Source of the DNA: Saprospiraceae bacterium
GTDB taxonomy: Bacteria > Bacteroidota > Bacteroidia > Chitinophagales > Saprospiraceae
Direction of reading: 5' to 3'
DNA: 64,000 bases
NCBI GenBank assembly: GCA_016710115.1
Contig: JADJLN010000017.1
Coordinates: forward strand, 218,501-282,500
The notes below the pieces were generated by a model. The model did no database searches, had not been told where the DNA came from, and was given only the letters and a program-made list of their open reading frames with translations. Position 1 is the first letter of the stretch; every line of letters begins with the position of its first letter. The position numbers were made by a program, and so were the translations under genes. This document shows positions 19,962-29,156 of this stretch, one piece after another.

Positions 19962-20977
19962 TCAGGGATGAAAATTCGGATTCACTAAAAACTCTTCATC
20001 TGTCAAACTCTCCAGAAAGTCGATCAGATCATTCATTTCTCCATCCGTAAGTTGAAATTTCCGCAATAGCGGACTTTTATTCGGATGTTCCTGAATACCA
20101 TTCTGGTAGTGCATGATCACCTGTCGTAAATCCTTGAAACTTCCATCATGCATATAGGGAGAAGTAACCGCCACATTACGCAAACCAGGTACTTTGAAAA
20201 CCGCCCGATCTGATTCCTTGCCCGTCAGGCGGTACTTCCCGGGGTCTGAATAGTCGAGGTACAAACCGGTATTGGCATACGACTGGTTGGTGAACAGAAA
20301 TCCGCTGTGGCAGGACGTACATCCCAGTCGGTCACTCTGAAATAAATTCATTCCCCGGAGAGCTGAAGGAGACATCGCAACCAGATCGCCCTGGTAAAGC
20401 CATTGATCAAAACTGGAATTTCCACTGACCAAGGTCCTTTCGAAGGCCGCAATTGCCCTCGTAATGACCCAGGGATCCACTTCACGTCCATATGCCTTGA
20501 TCGCCATGTCCTGGTAGTGGGATACCTGGCTGACTTTTTTTGCCACGTCGAGTATATCCGTATCAAATTCCAGATGTTCCTGGATGGGAACCAATACCTG
20601 CATTTCCAATGTGGGCACACCACCCTCTCTGAGCAAGGCCTTCTGATAGCCGACATTGGCCAGTGAAGGGAATTCCGAATTCCGACCCGATTGCCAACAC
20701 CCAAACTGAATGCCGTTGTATCAGAGAATGCGAATGCCGGAAGATGGCAGGATGCACATGAGCGGGTACTGTCAGCCGACAGAATGGGATCGAAAAACAA
20801 GGACTTTCCCAGTTCCACCCGTTCGGCAAGAAAGGCATTTTCCGCGGGAATAACCATATCCGGAAAACCGGGCGGAGGAGTATACCCCTCCGGAACAGGC
20901 ACCTCAATTTTCGAGCATGCCCACAAAGTCAGACTCAGGCCAAAGAACAGGAAATATATTCGGGTGTTGATCGTCAT
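19962..20977 (-). CDS. diheme cytochrome c peroxidase (MauG/CCP) lipoprotein, frameshifted
   Basis: Periplasmic or outer-surface peroxidase that reduces H2O2 with electrons from cytochrome c. Two heme c motifs, SCASCH and GCTSCH, plus LGKSLFFDPILS, FKVPGLRNVAVTSPYMHDGSF and the C-terminal LIDFLESLTDEEF. The lipobox LTLWAC gives a lipidated Cys. The frame breaks at 20668-20670 (a G run on the plus strand, C run in the gene, one base short); repair gives RNSPSLANVGYQKALLREGG and 338 residues. Start: ATG at 20975-20977. A second, intact family member lies 3.6 kb away beyond uvrA. Confidence 0.92.
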
Positions 20978-21492
20978 TTGGTTACACAACTTGAATTCGA
21001 ATCCGACCGGAGCTCAAGGTCCCACAACAGGATGATATTCTCTTCACATTGAACGGGCCGGTTAACACCATTTTAACGTATTCTGGAAAAAACAAAGCTA
21101 ACCTGTCTACTCCATCTGCAGCAAACTCTGATTATGCCAAACCTGACTTTTTACTGTCTGGCACTACCCTTCAAATCTACTAACATTCAATGTACCAGGC
21201 CAGTTCCTGCCGACAATTCGCCTGCCGGCCAAAGGGGGTTGAAACCTTGTTTGCTGGCTATTTCTGGCCCTTCCACGCCCTGTGTCACATTTCAACGTCT
21301 GTCTTGACTTTCCAACCTGGAATTCCCTTATTGACCTGAAAAACCAGGCCATCCAAATTTATAACCACTGGTGAACCCATTGAAAGTGCCGGATGTATCC
21401 ATCATTTTGGAAAAAGGCACATGGTTTATCCCGAAAATGGATTCAACCTGCCGCCTCCCGGCTTGTTTCTCCTCCGTATCTTCGCCTCCCTT
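20978..21492. other. 515-bp divergent intergenic region
   Basis: Lies between the cytochrome c peroxidase and uvrA. No gene seen. A weak -7 match TATCTTCG occurs about 20 bp before the uvrA ATG. The rest shows no repeat or structure I recognise. Confidence 0.5.
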
Positions 21493-24383
21493 ATGGCCGC
21501 CCCTCCAAAAACAAAGAAACTGGAACCCTTCCGACCGTTGATCACGGATAATGATCCGCACTGGATCCGTATCCGGGGTGCCCGCTCAAACAACCTCAGG
21601 AATGTCGATCTGGATATTCCCCGAAATGAGCTGGTTGTGATTACCGGCGTCTCCGGTTCTGGAAAGTCCTCCATTACGATGGACACACTGTATGCAGAGG
21701 GGCAGCGCCGCTATGTCGAAAGCCTGTCATCCTATGCCCGGCAATTCCTGATGCGGATGAAAAAACCGGATGTGGATATGATCCATGGGATCTGCCCGGC
21801 GATCGCCCTGGAACAAAAAGTATCGGGTGGAAACAACCGGTCAACAGTCGGGTCACTGACCGAGATCTATGATTTCCTGCGGATGCTCTTCGCGCGCATC
21901 GGTCACACCTACTCCCCTGTCTCCGGAGAGGAGGTACACAAAGAGGAAGTGAGTGATGTGATCGATTATCTGAAGACGCAGAAGGAGGATCTGCGAGCGG
22001 CGATCCTGATCCCGCTCCCGGTGAAATATGCAGATCGTACAGTCCAGCAGGAATTGGATCTCCTGCTTCAGAAAGGGTTTACCCGATTGCGGATGGATGG
22101 AGATTTGGTACAGATCGAAGACTGGCTGAACAAACACAAGGTCGACGCCAGGAAAAAACTGGGCAAATGGGAAAAGGCCGAAGAACTCCGGGTGTTGATC
22201 GACCGGTTTGTCATCCATCACGAGGATGAAGACAACTGGAAACGGATCGCCGATTCGGCTCTGACCGCCTTTCAGGAAAGTGAGGGTATCTGTCATGTCC
22301 AGATCTACGACGGAGCAGAGCGCACCTTCAGCAACCGGTTTGAAGCGGATGGAATAGCCTTTCTGGAACCCAATCCCCAGCTCTTCAACTACAACAATTC
22401 CTATGGCGCCTGTCCGCGTTGTGAAGGATATGGAAAGGTCATGGGTATTGATGAACAAAAGGTCATTCCCGACACCAGCCTTTCCGTATATGAGGGTGCT
22501 GTCGCTTGCTGGCGGGGTGAATCCGGTGGCGAATGGCTGAAAGAATGGCTCAAGCAAGCCACATTGGTCGACTTCCCGATCCACCGCTCGTATTTCCAGC
22601 TGACACGGGAGGAGCGAAAAAAACTCTGGCAGGGAATCGGATCTGCACCCGGCATACACGCGTATTTCACTGCACTGGAAGAGAAGACATATAAAATCCA
22701 GAACAGGGTCATGCTGGCTCGCTATCGGGGACGAACCACCTGCCCGGATTGTGAGGGGGGGCGTCTGCGAAAAGAGGCGACCTACGTCCGGATCTGCGGG
22801 AGGCATATCATGGAGCTTATTGATCTTCCCCTGACCGATCTGACGGCTTCCATGACAGACCTTCAGCTGCCGGAATATGATCAGACCGTGGCCAAGAGGC
22901 TGCTTCTGGAGATCAATATGCGACTCCAGTTTATGCTGGATGTCGGATTGGGGTATCTCACGCTCAACCGAGTAGCCTCTACACTCTCGGGCGGCGAAAC
23001 CCAACGCATCAACCTGACCCGCATCCTGGGAAGCAACCTCACCAGTTCTCTGTACATCCTGGACGAACCCAGCGTTGGTCTCCATCCGAGAGACACCACG
23101 CGACTGATCCGTGTTCTCCGCCAATTGCGCGATCTGGGAAATACAGTCGTTGTCGTTGAACACGAAGAAGAGATCATCCGCTCGGCTGATTACCTGGTTG
23201 ACATGGGTCCCCTGGCTGGCATCCATGGCGGATCGGTCGTCTTCGCCGGGCCGTTTGACGAGATCGGCAAACGGGCTCCCGACAGTCTGACTACGGCGTA
23301 CCTCAATGGTACAATGGAAATCAAAACTCCGGCCAGTCGACGGAAGATCCTGGGAAAATCCAGCTTTCTGAAGCCCGGATGCACAATCTGAAAAATATCA
23401 CCATTGACGTACCTCTGGATGCGCTGACTGTGGTGACCGGGGTATCCGGGTCAGGTAAGTCAACCCTGGTCAAACAGATTCTCTTCCCGGTGATCCAGCA
23501 AGCCGTGGAACTTCTCCAGGAAGGACGGACACCCCAGATCGCCAACCTTACCGGAGACCTCAAACGTCTGACTGGAGTGGAGATGATCAATCAATCACCA
23601 ATCGGACGATCCAGCCGATCTAACCCGGTGACTTACGTCAAGGCATATGACGCCATTCGGGATCTGATGTCCAATCAGGCCTTGTCGGTGATCCGTGGAT
23701 ACAAACCCAAACATTTCAGTTTTAATGTAGAAGGTGGCCGTTGTGAAACCTGCAAGGGTGAAGGTGAGCAGGTCGTCGAAATGCAATTCCTGGCCGATGT
23801 CCGTCTGGAATGTGATGATTGCAAAGGTCGCCGTTTCAAACAGGAAGTCCTGGAGGTTCGGTACAAGGAAAAAAATATCTTCGATATCCTTTCCATGACC
23901 ATCGAAGAAGCCCTGGAATTTTTCAGCGATCATAAGGATATCATCCAACGACTGAAACCCCTGGATGATGTCGGGCTGGGATATGTCCAATTGGGGCAGA
24001 GCAGCTCCACTCTTTCGGGCGGCGAAGCACAACGCGTCAAACTGGCCTCATTCCTGGGCCGTGAAAATCAGAGTGAGCATATCTTTTTCATTTTTGACGA
24101 ACCGACAACCGGCCTTCATTTCCATGATATCGGTCGATTGCTGGATGCCCTTCAGGCCCTTGTCGAACATGGCCACACCGTGCTTGTTGTCGAACACAAT
24201 ATGGAGGTCATTAAAAGTGCCGACTGGATTATCGACCTTGGCCCGGAGGGGGGTGAAGAAGGCGGCCATCTTGTCTTCCAGGGAAGACCGGAAGAACTGG
24301 TGAAGGTGAAAGGTTCCTATACAGGGGAATATCTGAAGGAAAAATTGAAGCCAGGAATAAAGGCAGGTAAAAGCACCAAATAA
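21493..24383 (+). CDS. uvrA: excinuclease ABC subunit UvrA, frameshifted
   Basis: Damage-recognition ATPase of nucleotide excision repair. It has two ABC modules: Walker A GVSGSGKSS near residue 55 and GVSGSGKST in the 3' part; signatures LSGGETQRINLTR and LSGGEAQRVKLAS; Walker B LYILDEPSVGLHPRD and FFIFDEPTTGLHFHD. Zinc-finger CxxC pairs are ACPRCEGYG, CPDCEGG, CETCKGEG and CDDCKG. The frame breaks near 23373, where AAGCCCGG should be one base longer; restoring it gives FLKARMHNLKNITIDVPL. The total is about 963 residues, normal. The ATG at 21493 (MAAPPKTKK) was chosen over 21421, whose extra residues look non-native. Confidence 0.95.
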
Positions 24384-24562
24384 CAAGCGCCCTGCCTGCC
24401 GGCAGGCAGGCAAATAACAAATAAATTCGAACCTCCAAATTCGAATGATCAAAACATAAGGCAGGTTTCGGTCATTTGAAATTTGGCTTTGTGATTTATT
24501 TGTTTTTTTGGAATTTGTGATTTGTAATTTATTTGTGATTTGTAATTTGTCTTTTGGAATTT
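24384..24562. repeat. palindrome and AT-rich direct/inverted repeats between convergent genes
   Basis: A perfect 20-bp palindrome (CCTGCCTGCC then GGCAGGCAGG) lies at 24391-24410, flanked by two direct copies of CAAATAACAA. Then an imperfect inverted repeat runs from about 24436-24451 to 24470-24487, followed by repeated TTTGTGATTTGTAATT-like units. It lies between the 3' ends of uvrA and the second peroxidase, so hairpins here may end both transcripts. Confidence 0.6.
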
Positions 24563-25738
24563 CTACTTGAACGGATTTGTCCATTTTTCTTCTGTCACTA
24601 CACTTTGATCTGTCAAAGTATGTAAAAATGCGATCAATGCATTGCGTTGTTCCTGACTGAAATTAAAAAATTCCGGAAGGCCGTTCGGGCGAACCAGGGG
24701 AGGGTCGAGTGTCGGATGATTCTGGATGCCTTCGGAATAATGGCCTATCACTTCCTCCAATGTGGCAAAACGACCATCATGCATGTAGGGTGCAGTCAGT
24801 GCCACATTGCGCAAACTCGGCACCTTGAATTTGGCTTCCAGTTGCGGTTGATTGTAAAAACCACCCACGCCCAGGTCAGTCGGATCCGAATCCAGTCCGT
24901 TGTTTCGCGGCCCGGGAGCGACAAAATTATCAGTTCCATGACAAGTGGCACACCCGGCACCTGCAGGAGGTGGTAAGAAAAAGATCTCTTTTCCACGATT
25001 TTCTTCAGCGGTAAAATTGGGAAATGGCTCTTCACCCTGTCCATTGAATAAAGCCGGAAACGTGGATCGTCCGATATCATATTTACTGCGATAGGAGATG
25101 ATGGAACGAACAAATTGAGCCAGACCGCGTGAAATTCGTTCTGAATTAATCATTGCATCACCGAAAGCCCGTTTGAATAGAATCGGATAGTAACTTGTGG
25201 CCGAAAGCCTGGCCACCAATGTATCGAGGGTCAATCCCATTTCAACGCCGTCCTGGATCGGCATCAAGACCTGATCTTCCAGAGTAGCAGCTCGTTCATC
25301 CCAGAAAAAATGCCCATTCGGATAATATCCTGCCTGGATGAGTGACATACTGTGCCGTCCCGTCTGTCCTCCATTAAATCCTTCAGATAATTCGCTCTCA
25401 TCAGAAAAGCCAATCGCCTGTTTGTGACAGGATGCACAGGAAATGGTCTGATTGATCGACAATTGTTTATCGTAAAACAATACCCTGCCGAGTGTGGCCC
25501 CCCAATCCGTTATCGGGTTCTCTGCGGGTGTATTATCCTGTGCCAGGATCTGGGGTACTGTCAAATAATCGGGCAGCGACGGGAATGCATACAGGAAGGG
25601 GTCATCTGGCAGGTTGAGTGTAGCTGCGAGAACCTGGTTGTCCAATTGGTCTTGATCAGGAGCTATATCCTTTTCACAAGCAATCAGGCCGAAGAACAAG
25701 AATATCCACATGCTGAAATACCCGAATCGAATGATCAT
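24563..25738 (-). CDS. diheme cytochrome c peroxidase (MauG/CCP) lipoprotein
   Basis: An intact protein of 391 residues, paralogous to the gene at 19962-20977. The signal ends in the lipobox GLIAC (Cys about residue 21). Heme motifs are SCASCH and GCATCH, and the FKVPSLRNVALTAPYMHDGRF segment is shared with the paralogue. It carries an extra region absent from the shorter paralogue (DNFVAPGPRNNGLDSDPTDLGVGGFYN), which is common in this family. The start ATG at 25736-25738 puts the signal peptide at the N-terminus. It is the last gene of the minus-strand group headed by moeA; whether it is really in that operon is unclear. Confidence 0.93.
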   Translation of the reverse strand: MIIRFGYFSMWIFLFFGLIACEKDIAPDQDQLDNQVLAATLNLPDDPFLYAFPSLPDYLTVPQILAQDNTPAENPITDWGATLGRVLFYDKQLSINQTISCASCHKQAIGFSDESELSEGFNGGQTGRHSMSLIQAGYYPNGHFFWDERAATLEDQVLMPIQDGVEMGLTLDTLVARLSATSYYPILFKRAFGDAMINSERISRGLAQFVRSIISYRSKYDIGRSTFPALFNGQGEEPFPNFTAEENRGKEIFFLPPPAGAGCATCHGTDNFVAPGPRNNGLDSDPTDLGVGGFYNQPQLEAKFKVPSLRNVALTAPYMHDGRFATLEEVIGHYSEGIQNHPTLDPPLVRPNGLPEFFNFSQEQRNALIAFLHTLTDQSVVTEEKWTNPFK

Positions 25739-25834
25739 AGTTTCTTGGTAAGGTGTTCTCAATTAGACTGCCTGATCCTTGGACCGAATGACTCCAGTCA
25801 GGTTTAATCCATCTGAATAAAAATCAGGAGAAAA

Positions 25835-26314
25835 TTAATGCTCATCCACTTCCTCCAGTTCTGGATCCTCCATATGAACCGTTGACGTTGCATTTGTTTT
25901 TCTGCGTTTACGCACACCAGCCCGTGGGCCAAGGAGGGCATCCGCAGCCAATAGAACAAAAGCAAAATACCAGAGACGCAATCCCCAATCCGGGGCAACA
26001 CCAATTAATTCTTCTGTGCCTTCCTGAGGCAAACTGTGAATGGCCCAGGCAAGAGATGCCATTGCGAGGGATACGAAGACGATGATTGTGCGCCGACGGC
26101 TTCCATGCATGCGAAATGCGAGGAGAAAACCCAGGTTAGCCAGCCAGGGAAGCCCCAATACCCATTGCATATCCACCAGTCCGATGACACCAAATAATAC
26201 AAGATAATACCCCTTCAGGTCACTGCCCTGGAAAACGGGAAGGAACAGGGCGATGACATAGGTCCAGAAAGCGATCCAGCGCATAGGGTGACGCATACGG
26301 TAAAGGTACTGCAA
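25835..26314 (-). CDS. small integral membrane protein, unknown function
   Basis: About 153-159 residues depending on the start (ATG at 26314 or MRHPMRW at 26296). Four hydrophobic segments are visible (WIAFWTYVIALFLPVF, YLVLFGVIGLVDMQWVLG, IIVFVSLAMASLAWAI, LWYFAFVLLAADALLG), followed by a basic then acidic cytoplasmic tail (KRRKTNATS...EDPELEEVDEH). I do not recognise the family. It lies 62 bp after the moaC-moaB fusion gene and 96 bp before the peroxidase. Confidence 0.7.
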   Translation of the reverse strand: MQYLYRMRHPMRWIAFWTYVIALFLPVFQGSDLKGYYLVLFGVIGLVDMQWVLGLPWLANLGFLLAFRMHGSRRRTIIVFVSLAMASLAWAIHSLPQEGTEELIGVAPDWGLRLWYFAFVLLAADALLGPRAGVRKRRKTNATSTVHMEDPELEEVDEH

Positions 26315-26376
26315 ATTGGCCCGAAATCAGATCTGACCAAAGGGTGATTCCAGGATCAGATAGACGTGCTCTGAAG

Positions 26377-27294
26377 TCACCCCTCGTGTCGCATTCCTTC
26401 GGCCACACGGAAGATGTGCAACACATAGGGAAAGAGGGCATCCATGGTTTCCCGGGCACCATTGGTTGATCCGGGCAGGGTGATGATCAGCGTTTTCGCC
26501 CGCATCCCCGCCACGCCACGACTCAGCATGGCAAATGGTGTGCGTTCCTGCCCATGTGCGCGGGCAGCTTCCATCACCCCTGGGATCTCCCTGTCAAGCA
26601 TCGGCTGGATCGTTTCCGGGGTTACATCACGCGGGGAAAGTCCTGTGCCACCAGTGAACAGGAGGAGATCCACAGCATCCGTTCCGGTATATCGCTCAAC
26701 CATCTGCTGGATAGCTTCAGGCTCATCGGGAATGATCTGGTAATGAGCTATTTTCACTTCCCATTGTGCCAGTTTTTCCTGGATGGCCAACCCCGCCTGA
26801 TCGGTTTTTGTTCCCGCAGAAACACTGTCTGAACACACGATGACTGCCGCACGGACATCCAGACCAATATGGTCGCGAAATTGTGATTTCCCCCCTTTCT
26901 TCTTCAGTAGCCTGATCGTACCGATTTCCACCCCCTTGTCGATCGGCTTGAGCATATCATACATCGTCAGGGCTGTCACCGCAGCACCATGCATAGCCTC
27001 GACTTCGACTCCGGTCCGATAGATGGCATGAACCTCTACCTCAATATGAATTTGATCACCCCTGATCTCACTTCGGATGGCTGCAAATTCAATGGGTAAC
27101 GGGTGACAATCCGGGATGACATCCGACGTCTTTTTAATGGCCAATAATCCGGCAGCCCGGCTCATCTCAAAGACGTTTCCTTTTGGCACCTGATTGGCAC
27201 GAACAGCTTCCAGCGTATCCGGGTTACTGACGGTTAGGGTAGCTTCTGCAATCGCCTGTCGCAGGCTGTGGATTTTTGTCGTGATATTATTCAT
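26377..27294 (-). CDS. moaCB: bifunctional molybdenum cofactor protein, MoaC-MoaB fusion
   Basis: A fusion of 305 residues. Residues 1-150 are MoaC, which converts cyclic 3',8-dihydro-GTP to cPMP (GNVFEMSRAAGLLAIKKTSDVIPDCHPLPI, EVEAMHGAAVTALTMYDMLK). From about residue 155 it is a MoaB/MogA-type domain (VIVCSDSVSAGTKTDQAG, LLFTGGTGLSPRDVTPE, LPGSTNGARE) that adenylylates molybdopterin. The fusion places two non-consecutive steps of the pathway on one chain. Its gene is 51 bp downstream of moaE, in the moeA-to-moaCB cluster. Confidence 0.93.
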   Translation of the reverse strand: MNNITTKIHSLRQAIAEATLTVSNPDTLEAVRANQVPKGNVFEMSRAAGLLAIKKTSDVIPDCHPLPIEFAAIRSEIRGDQIHIEVEVHAIYRTGVEVEAMHGAAVTALTMYDMLKPIDKGVEIGTIRLLKKKGGKSQFRDHIGLDVRAAVIVCSDSVSAGTKTDQAGLAIQEKLAQWEVKIAHYQIIPDEPEAIQQMVERYTGTDAVDLLLFTGGTGLSPRDVTPETIQPMLDREIPGVMEAARAHGQERTPFAMLSRGVAGMRAKTLIITLPGSTNGARETMDALFPYVLHIFRVAEGMRHEG

Positions 27295-27344
27295 GTCAAT
27301 TTCTGATCGATAGATTCATCATTCAGTGTCACACAGGTACAAAC

Positions 27345-27788
27345 TCATCGGTTGACCTTCCAGGTCGCATCGCCATCGACAAAGACTTCCTTTCCCCAGA
27401 TCGGCACATCCGACTTGATCTGATCCACAATTTGTCTCAATGCTGTAAATGCCGCATCGCGGTGCGGAGAGCTGACAAAAACAAACAGACTGATCTCTCC
27501 CGCCCCCACAGTTCCCAGACTGTGATAGATATGCATACACGTCAAGGGATATTGCCCGAATGCCGCCTCGCGAATATCGTGTACCTTCTGAAGGGCCATG
27601 TCTTCATACGCTGAATAATCGATGTGTGAAACACGTTGACCATCGCGAACATCTGCTCGGACCTGACCAAGGAACAGGGCATGCGCACCGATATCCGTTT
27701 TGGATTGATGTTTGGCAATCGACTCACCGACGAAAACGCCAGATATCGGTCCCTGAATGAATATCGATTTCGGTTTTTTCTCGCTCAT
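27345..27788 (-). CDS. moaE: molybdopterin synthase catalytic subunit MoaE
   Basis: A protein of 147 residues that transfers sulfur from MoaD thiocarboxylate to cPMP to give molybdopterin. Motifs: GAHALFLGQVR, IDYSAYEDMA, HIYHSLGTVGAGEISLFVFVSSPHRDAAF and the Lys-containing C-terminal PIWGKEVFVDGDATWK. It follows moaD by 27 bp and precedes the moaC-moaB fusion. Confidence 0.94.
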   Translation of the reverse strand: MSEKKPKSIFIQGPISGVFVGESIAKHQSKTDIGAHALFLGQVRADVRDGQRVSHIDYSAYEDMALQKVHDIREAAFGQYPLTCMHIYHSLGTVGAGEISLFVFVSSPHRDAAFTALRQIVDQIKSDVPIWGKEVFVDGDATWKVNR

Positions 27789-27815
27789 CTGGTTCTGAAT
27801 TATCGTAGCGGCAGA

Positions 27816-28067
27816 TTATCCTCCCGAGTATGGGGGCAAGAGAGCTACCGTCGCCCCGGGTGGAATCGGCTGATTCATGTGATTGACTTCCATATCGACT
27901 GCGATGACAAAGGGCATGTCCTTCAATTCGGGAAATATGTGGATCAAGTCAGCTCGCAGTGCATCTGTGTCCATTGCCCAGGGCCAGGTTCGTTCCTGAC
28001 TGTTGAGGACTTCAGCGATCATACCAAAGGCCAGAAGATGAATTTCTTTTTCGGATACTATGTTCAT
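27816..28067 (-). CDS. moaD: molybdopterin synthase sulfur carrier subunit MoaD
   Basis: A ubiquitin-like protein of 83 residues (MNIVSEKEIHLLAFGMIAEV...). It ends in PPYSGG; the terminal Gly-Gly is the site of AMP and thiocarboxylate formation. The start ATG at 28065-28067 overlaps the stop of the tauE-like gene as ATGA. The same frame is open much further upstream (to 28418), but that part lies inside the exporter gene and is spurious. Confidence 0.9.
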   Translation of the reverse strand: MNIVSEKEIHLLAFGMIAEVLNSQERTWPWAMDTDALRADLIHIFPELKDMPFVIAVDMEVNHMNQPIPPGATVALLPPYSGG

Positions 28068-28798
28068 CAGATCAGGATCAATTTGATGGCGGCTACCAGA
28101 AGTACGGTGGCCAGTAAATAACGAAGCCAGGTCTGTCCGAACCGTCGGGCACCAAGATAGCTGCCGGCGAGGCCTCCACCAAATGCAGCCAGGATCATCC
28201 AGGGAATATGGTTGTCCAGTGCCAGCCCCTCTGTGGCCATCCCGCCTAATGCGGCAATGGAGTTGACCAGAATAAAGAGCGCCGAAACTGCTGCTGTCTC
28301 TTTCATACTGGCCCAGTGCAGAAGGAGGATAACGGGCGACAGAATAATACCCCCGCCAATGCCGATCATCCCGGAAAACAAACCTATTCCTGTGCCAACC
28401 AGGATGGCCCAAACCCACTTCACACCGTGAAAGGGTATTTCTTTCTGACGGATCTGCAACAACATGCGGACAACCGCAAAGACGAGAAGGACACCCAGGA
28501 TCCGTTTGTACAGAAGGGGATCAACGTCGATCATTCCGCCGAAAAAGGATGCGGGAATAGAACCCAGCGCGAAGGGAAGAAACAGGTCTTTTCGAAAATA
28601 TCCCTGATTCCAATATTGATAGAATGCGAGCGCGGAAACGATCACATTCAATACCAGCGCAGAGGGGCGCATGACCTCCGGTGCCAATCCGAACAAGGCC
28701 ATGGCCGCGAGATAGCCGCTGGCACCGCCATGGCCTACACTCGCATAAAAAAAAGCGACAGCAAGCAGGGTCAGGAAAAAAAGCAAGCCAGGATCCAT
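28067..28798 (-). CDS. TauE/SafE family sulfite exporter-like membrane protein
   Basis: A multi-pass membrane protein of 243 residues. Family segments: FFYASVGHGGASGYLAAMALFG near the N-terminus and GTGIGLFSGMIGIGGGIILSPVILLL in the middle, the two repeats of the TauE fold. The ATG at 28796-28798 was chosen; the open frame extends upstream through the regulator gene but gives no membrane sequence. Lying between the ModE-like gene and moaD, it may handle a sulfur or oxyanion substrate linked to molybdoenzymes (inference). Confidence 0.9.
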   Translation of the reverse strand: MDPGLLFFLTLLAVAFFYASVGHGGASGYLAAMALFGLAPEVMRPSALVLNVIVSALAFYQYWNQGYFRKDLFLPFALGSIPASFFGGMIDVDPLLYKRILGVLLVFAVVRMLLQIRQKEIPFHGVKWVWAILVGTGIGLFSGMIGIGGGIILSPVILLLHWASMKETAAVSALFILVNSIAALGGMATEGLALDNHIPWMILAAFGGGLAGSYLGARRFGQTWLRYLLATVLLVAAIKLILI

Positions 28799-28808
28799 AT
28801 GCGGGTAA

Positions 28809-29156
28809 CTAGTCGGTTTGAAAAGATAATGGATCCTGATGGAGAAATGCGCTGAACCGGAGCTCCTCTTTCTGGAAAGCATGCAGAACAAGCTGGCCTT
28901 CCGTGGTGAGTGTGGCGCCACCTCCTTGCCGACCGCCTGAGGTGCGTTCCACCAATGCACATCCGGCGGTTGCATTCATGGCTTTCACCCTGGCCCATGC
29001 CTGTCGGTAGGTCAGACCCAATGCATCTGCTGCCTTCCGGATCGATCCCTGATCACGGATTTGGGCAAGCAAGGCTGCCCTCCCTGGCCCAATCTCGAGG
29101 CCGCCTGGACATTCCAGCCAGATATGACCCCGAAGGATGAATTCAGGAGCGACCAT
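28809..29156 (-). CDS. ModE-type winged-helix regulator without molybdate-binding domain
   Basis: About 115 residues matching the N-terminal DNA-binding domain of ModE: GPGRAALLAQIRDQGSIRKAADALGLTYRQAWARVKAMNATAG, then LVERTSGGRQGGGATLTTEG. The TOBE/molbindin domains that sense molybdate in E. coli ModE are absent, which is common for short ModE homologues. The start at ATG 29154-29156 fits the family (MVAPEFILRGHIWLE) and overlaps the moeA 3' end by 14 bp. It may regulate its own cluster. Confidence 0.87.
   Translation of the reverse strand: MVAPEFILRGHIWLECPGGLEIGPGRAALLAQIRDQGSIRKAADALGLTYRQAWARVKAMNATAGCALVERTSGGRQGGGATLTTEGQLVLHAFQKEELRFSAFLHQDPLSFQTD

Noticed and set aside
20348..20989. 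Separate short cytochrome gene
   Set aside because: It is the 5' half of the frameshifted peroxidase; the halves join across a C run.
21853..23226. 457-codon minus-strand frame
   Set aside because: Antisense shadow of uvrA; no recognisable protein features.
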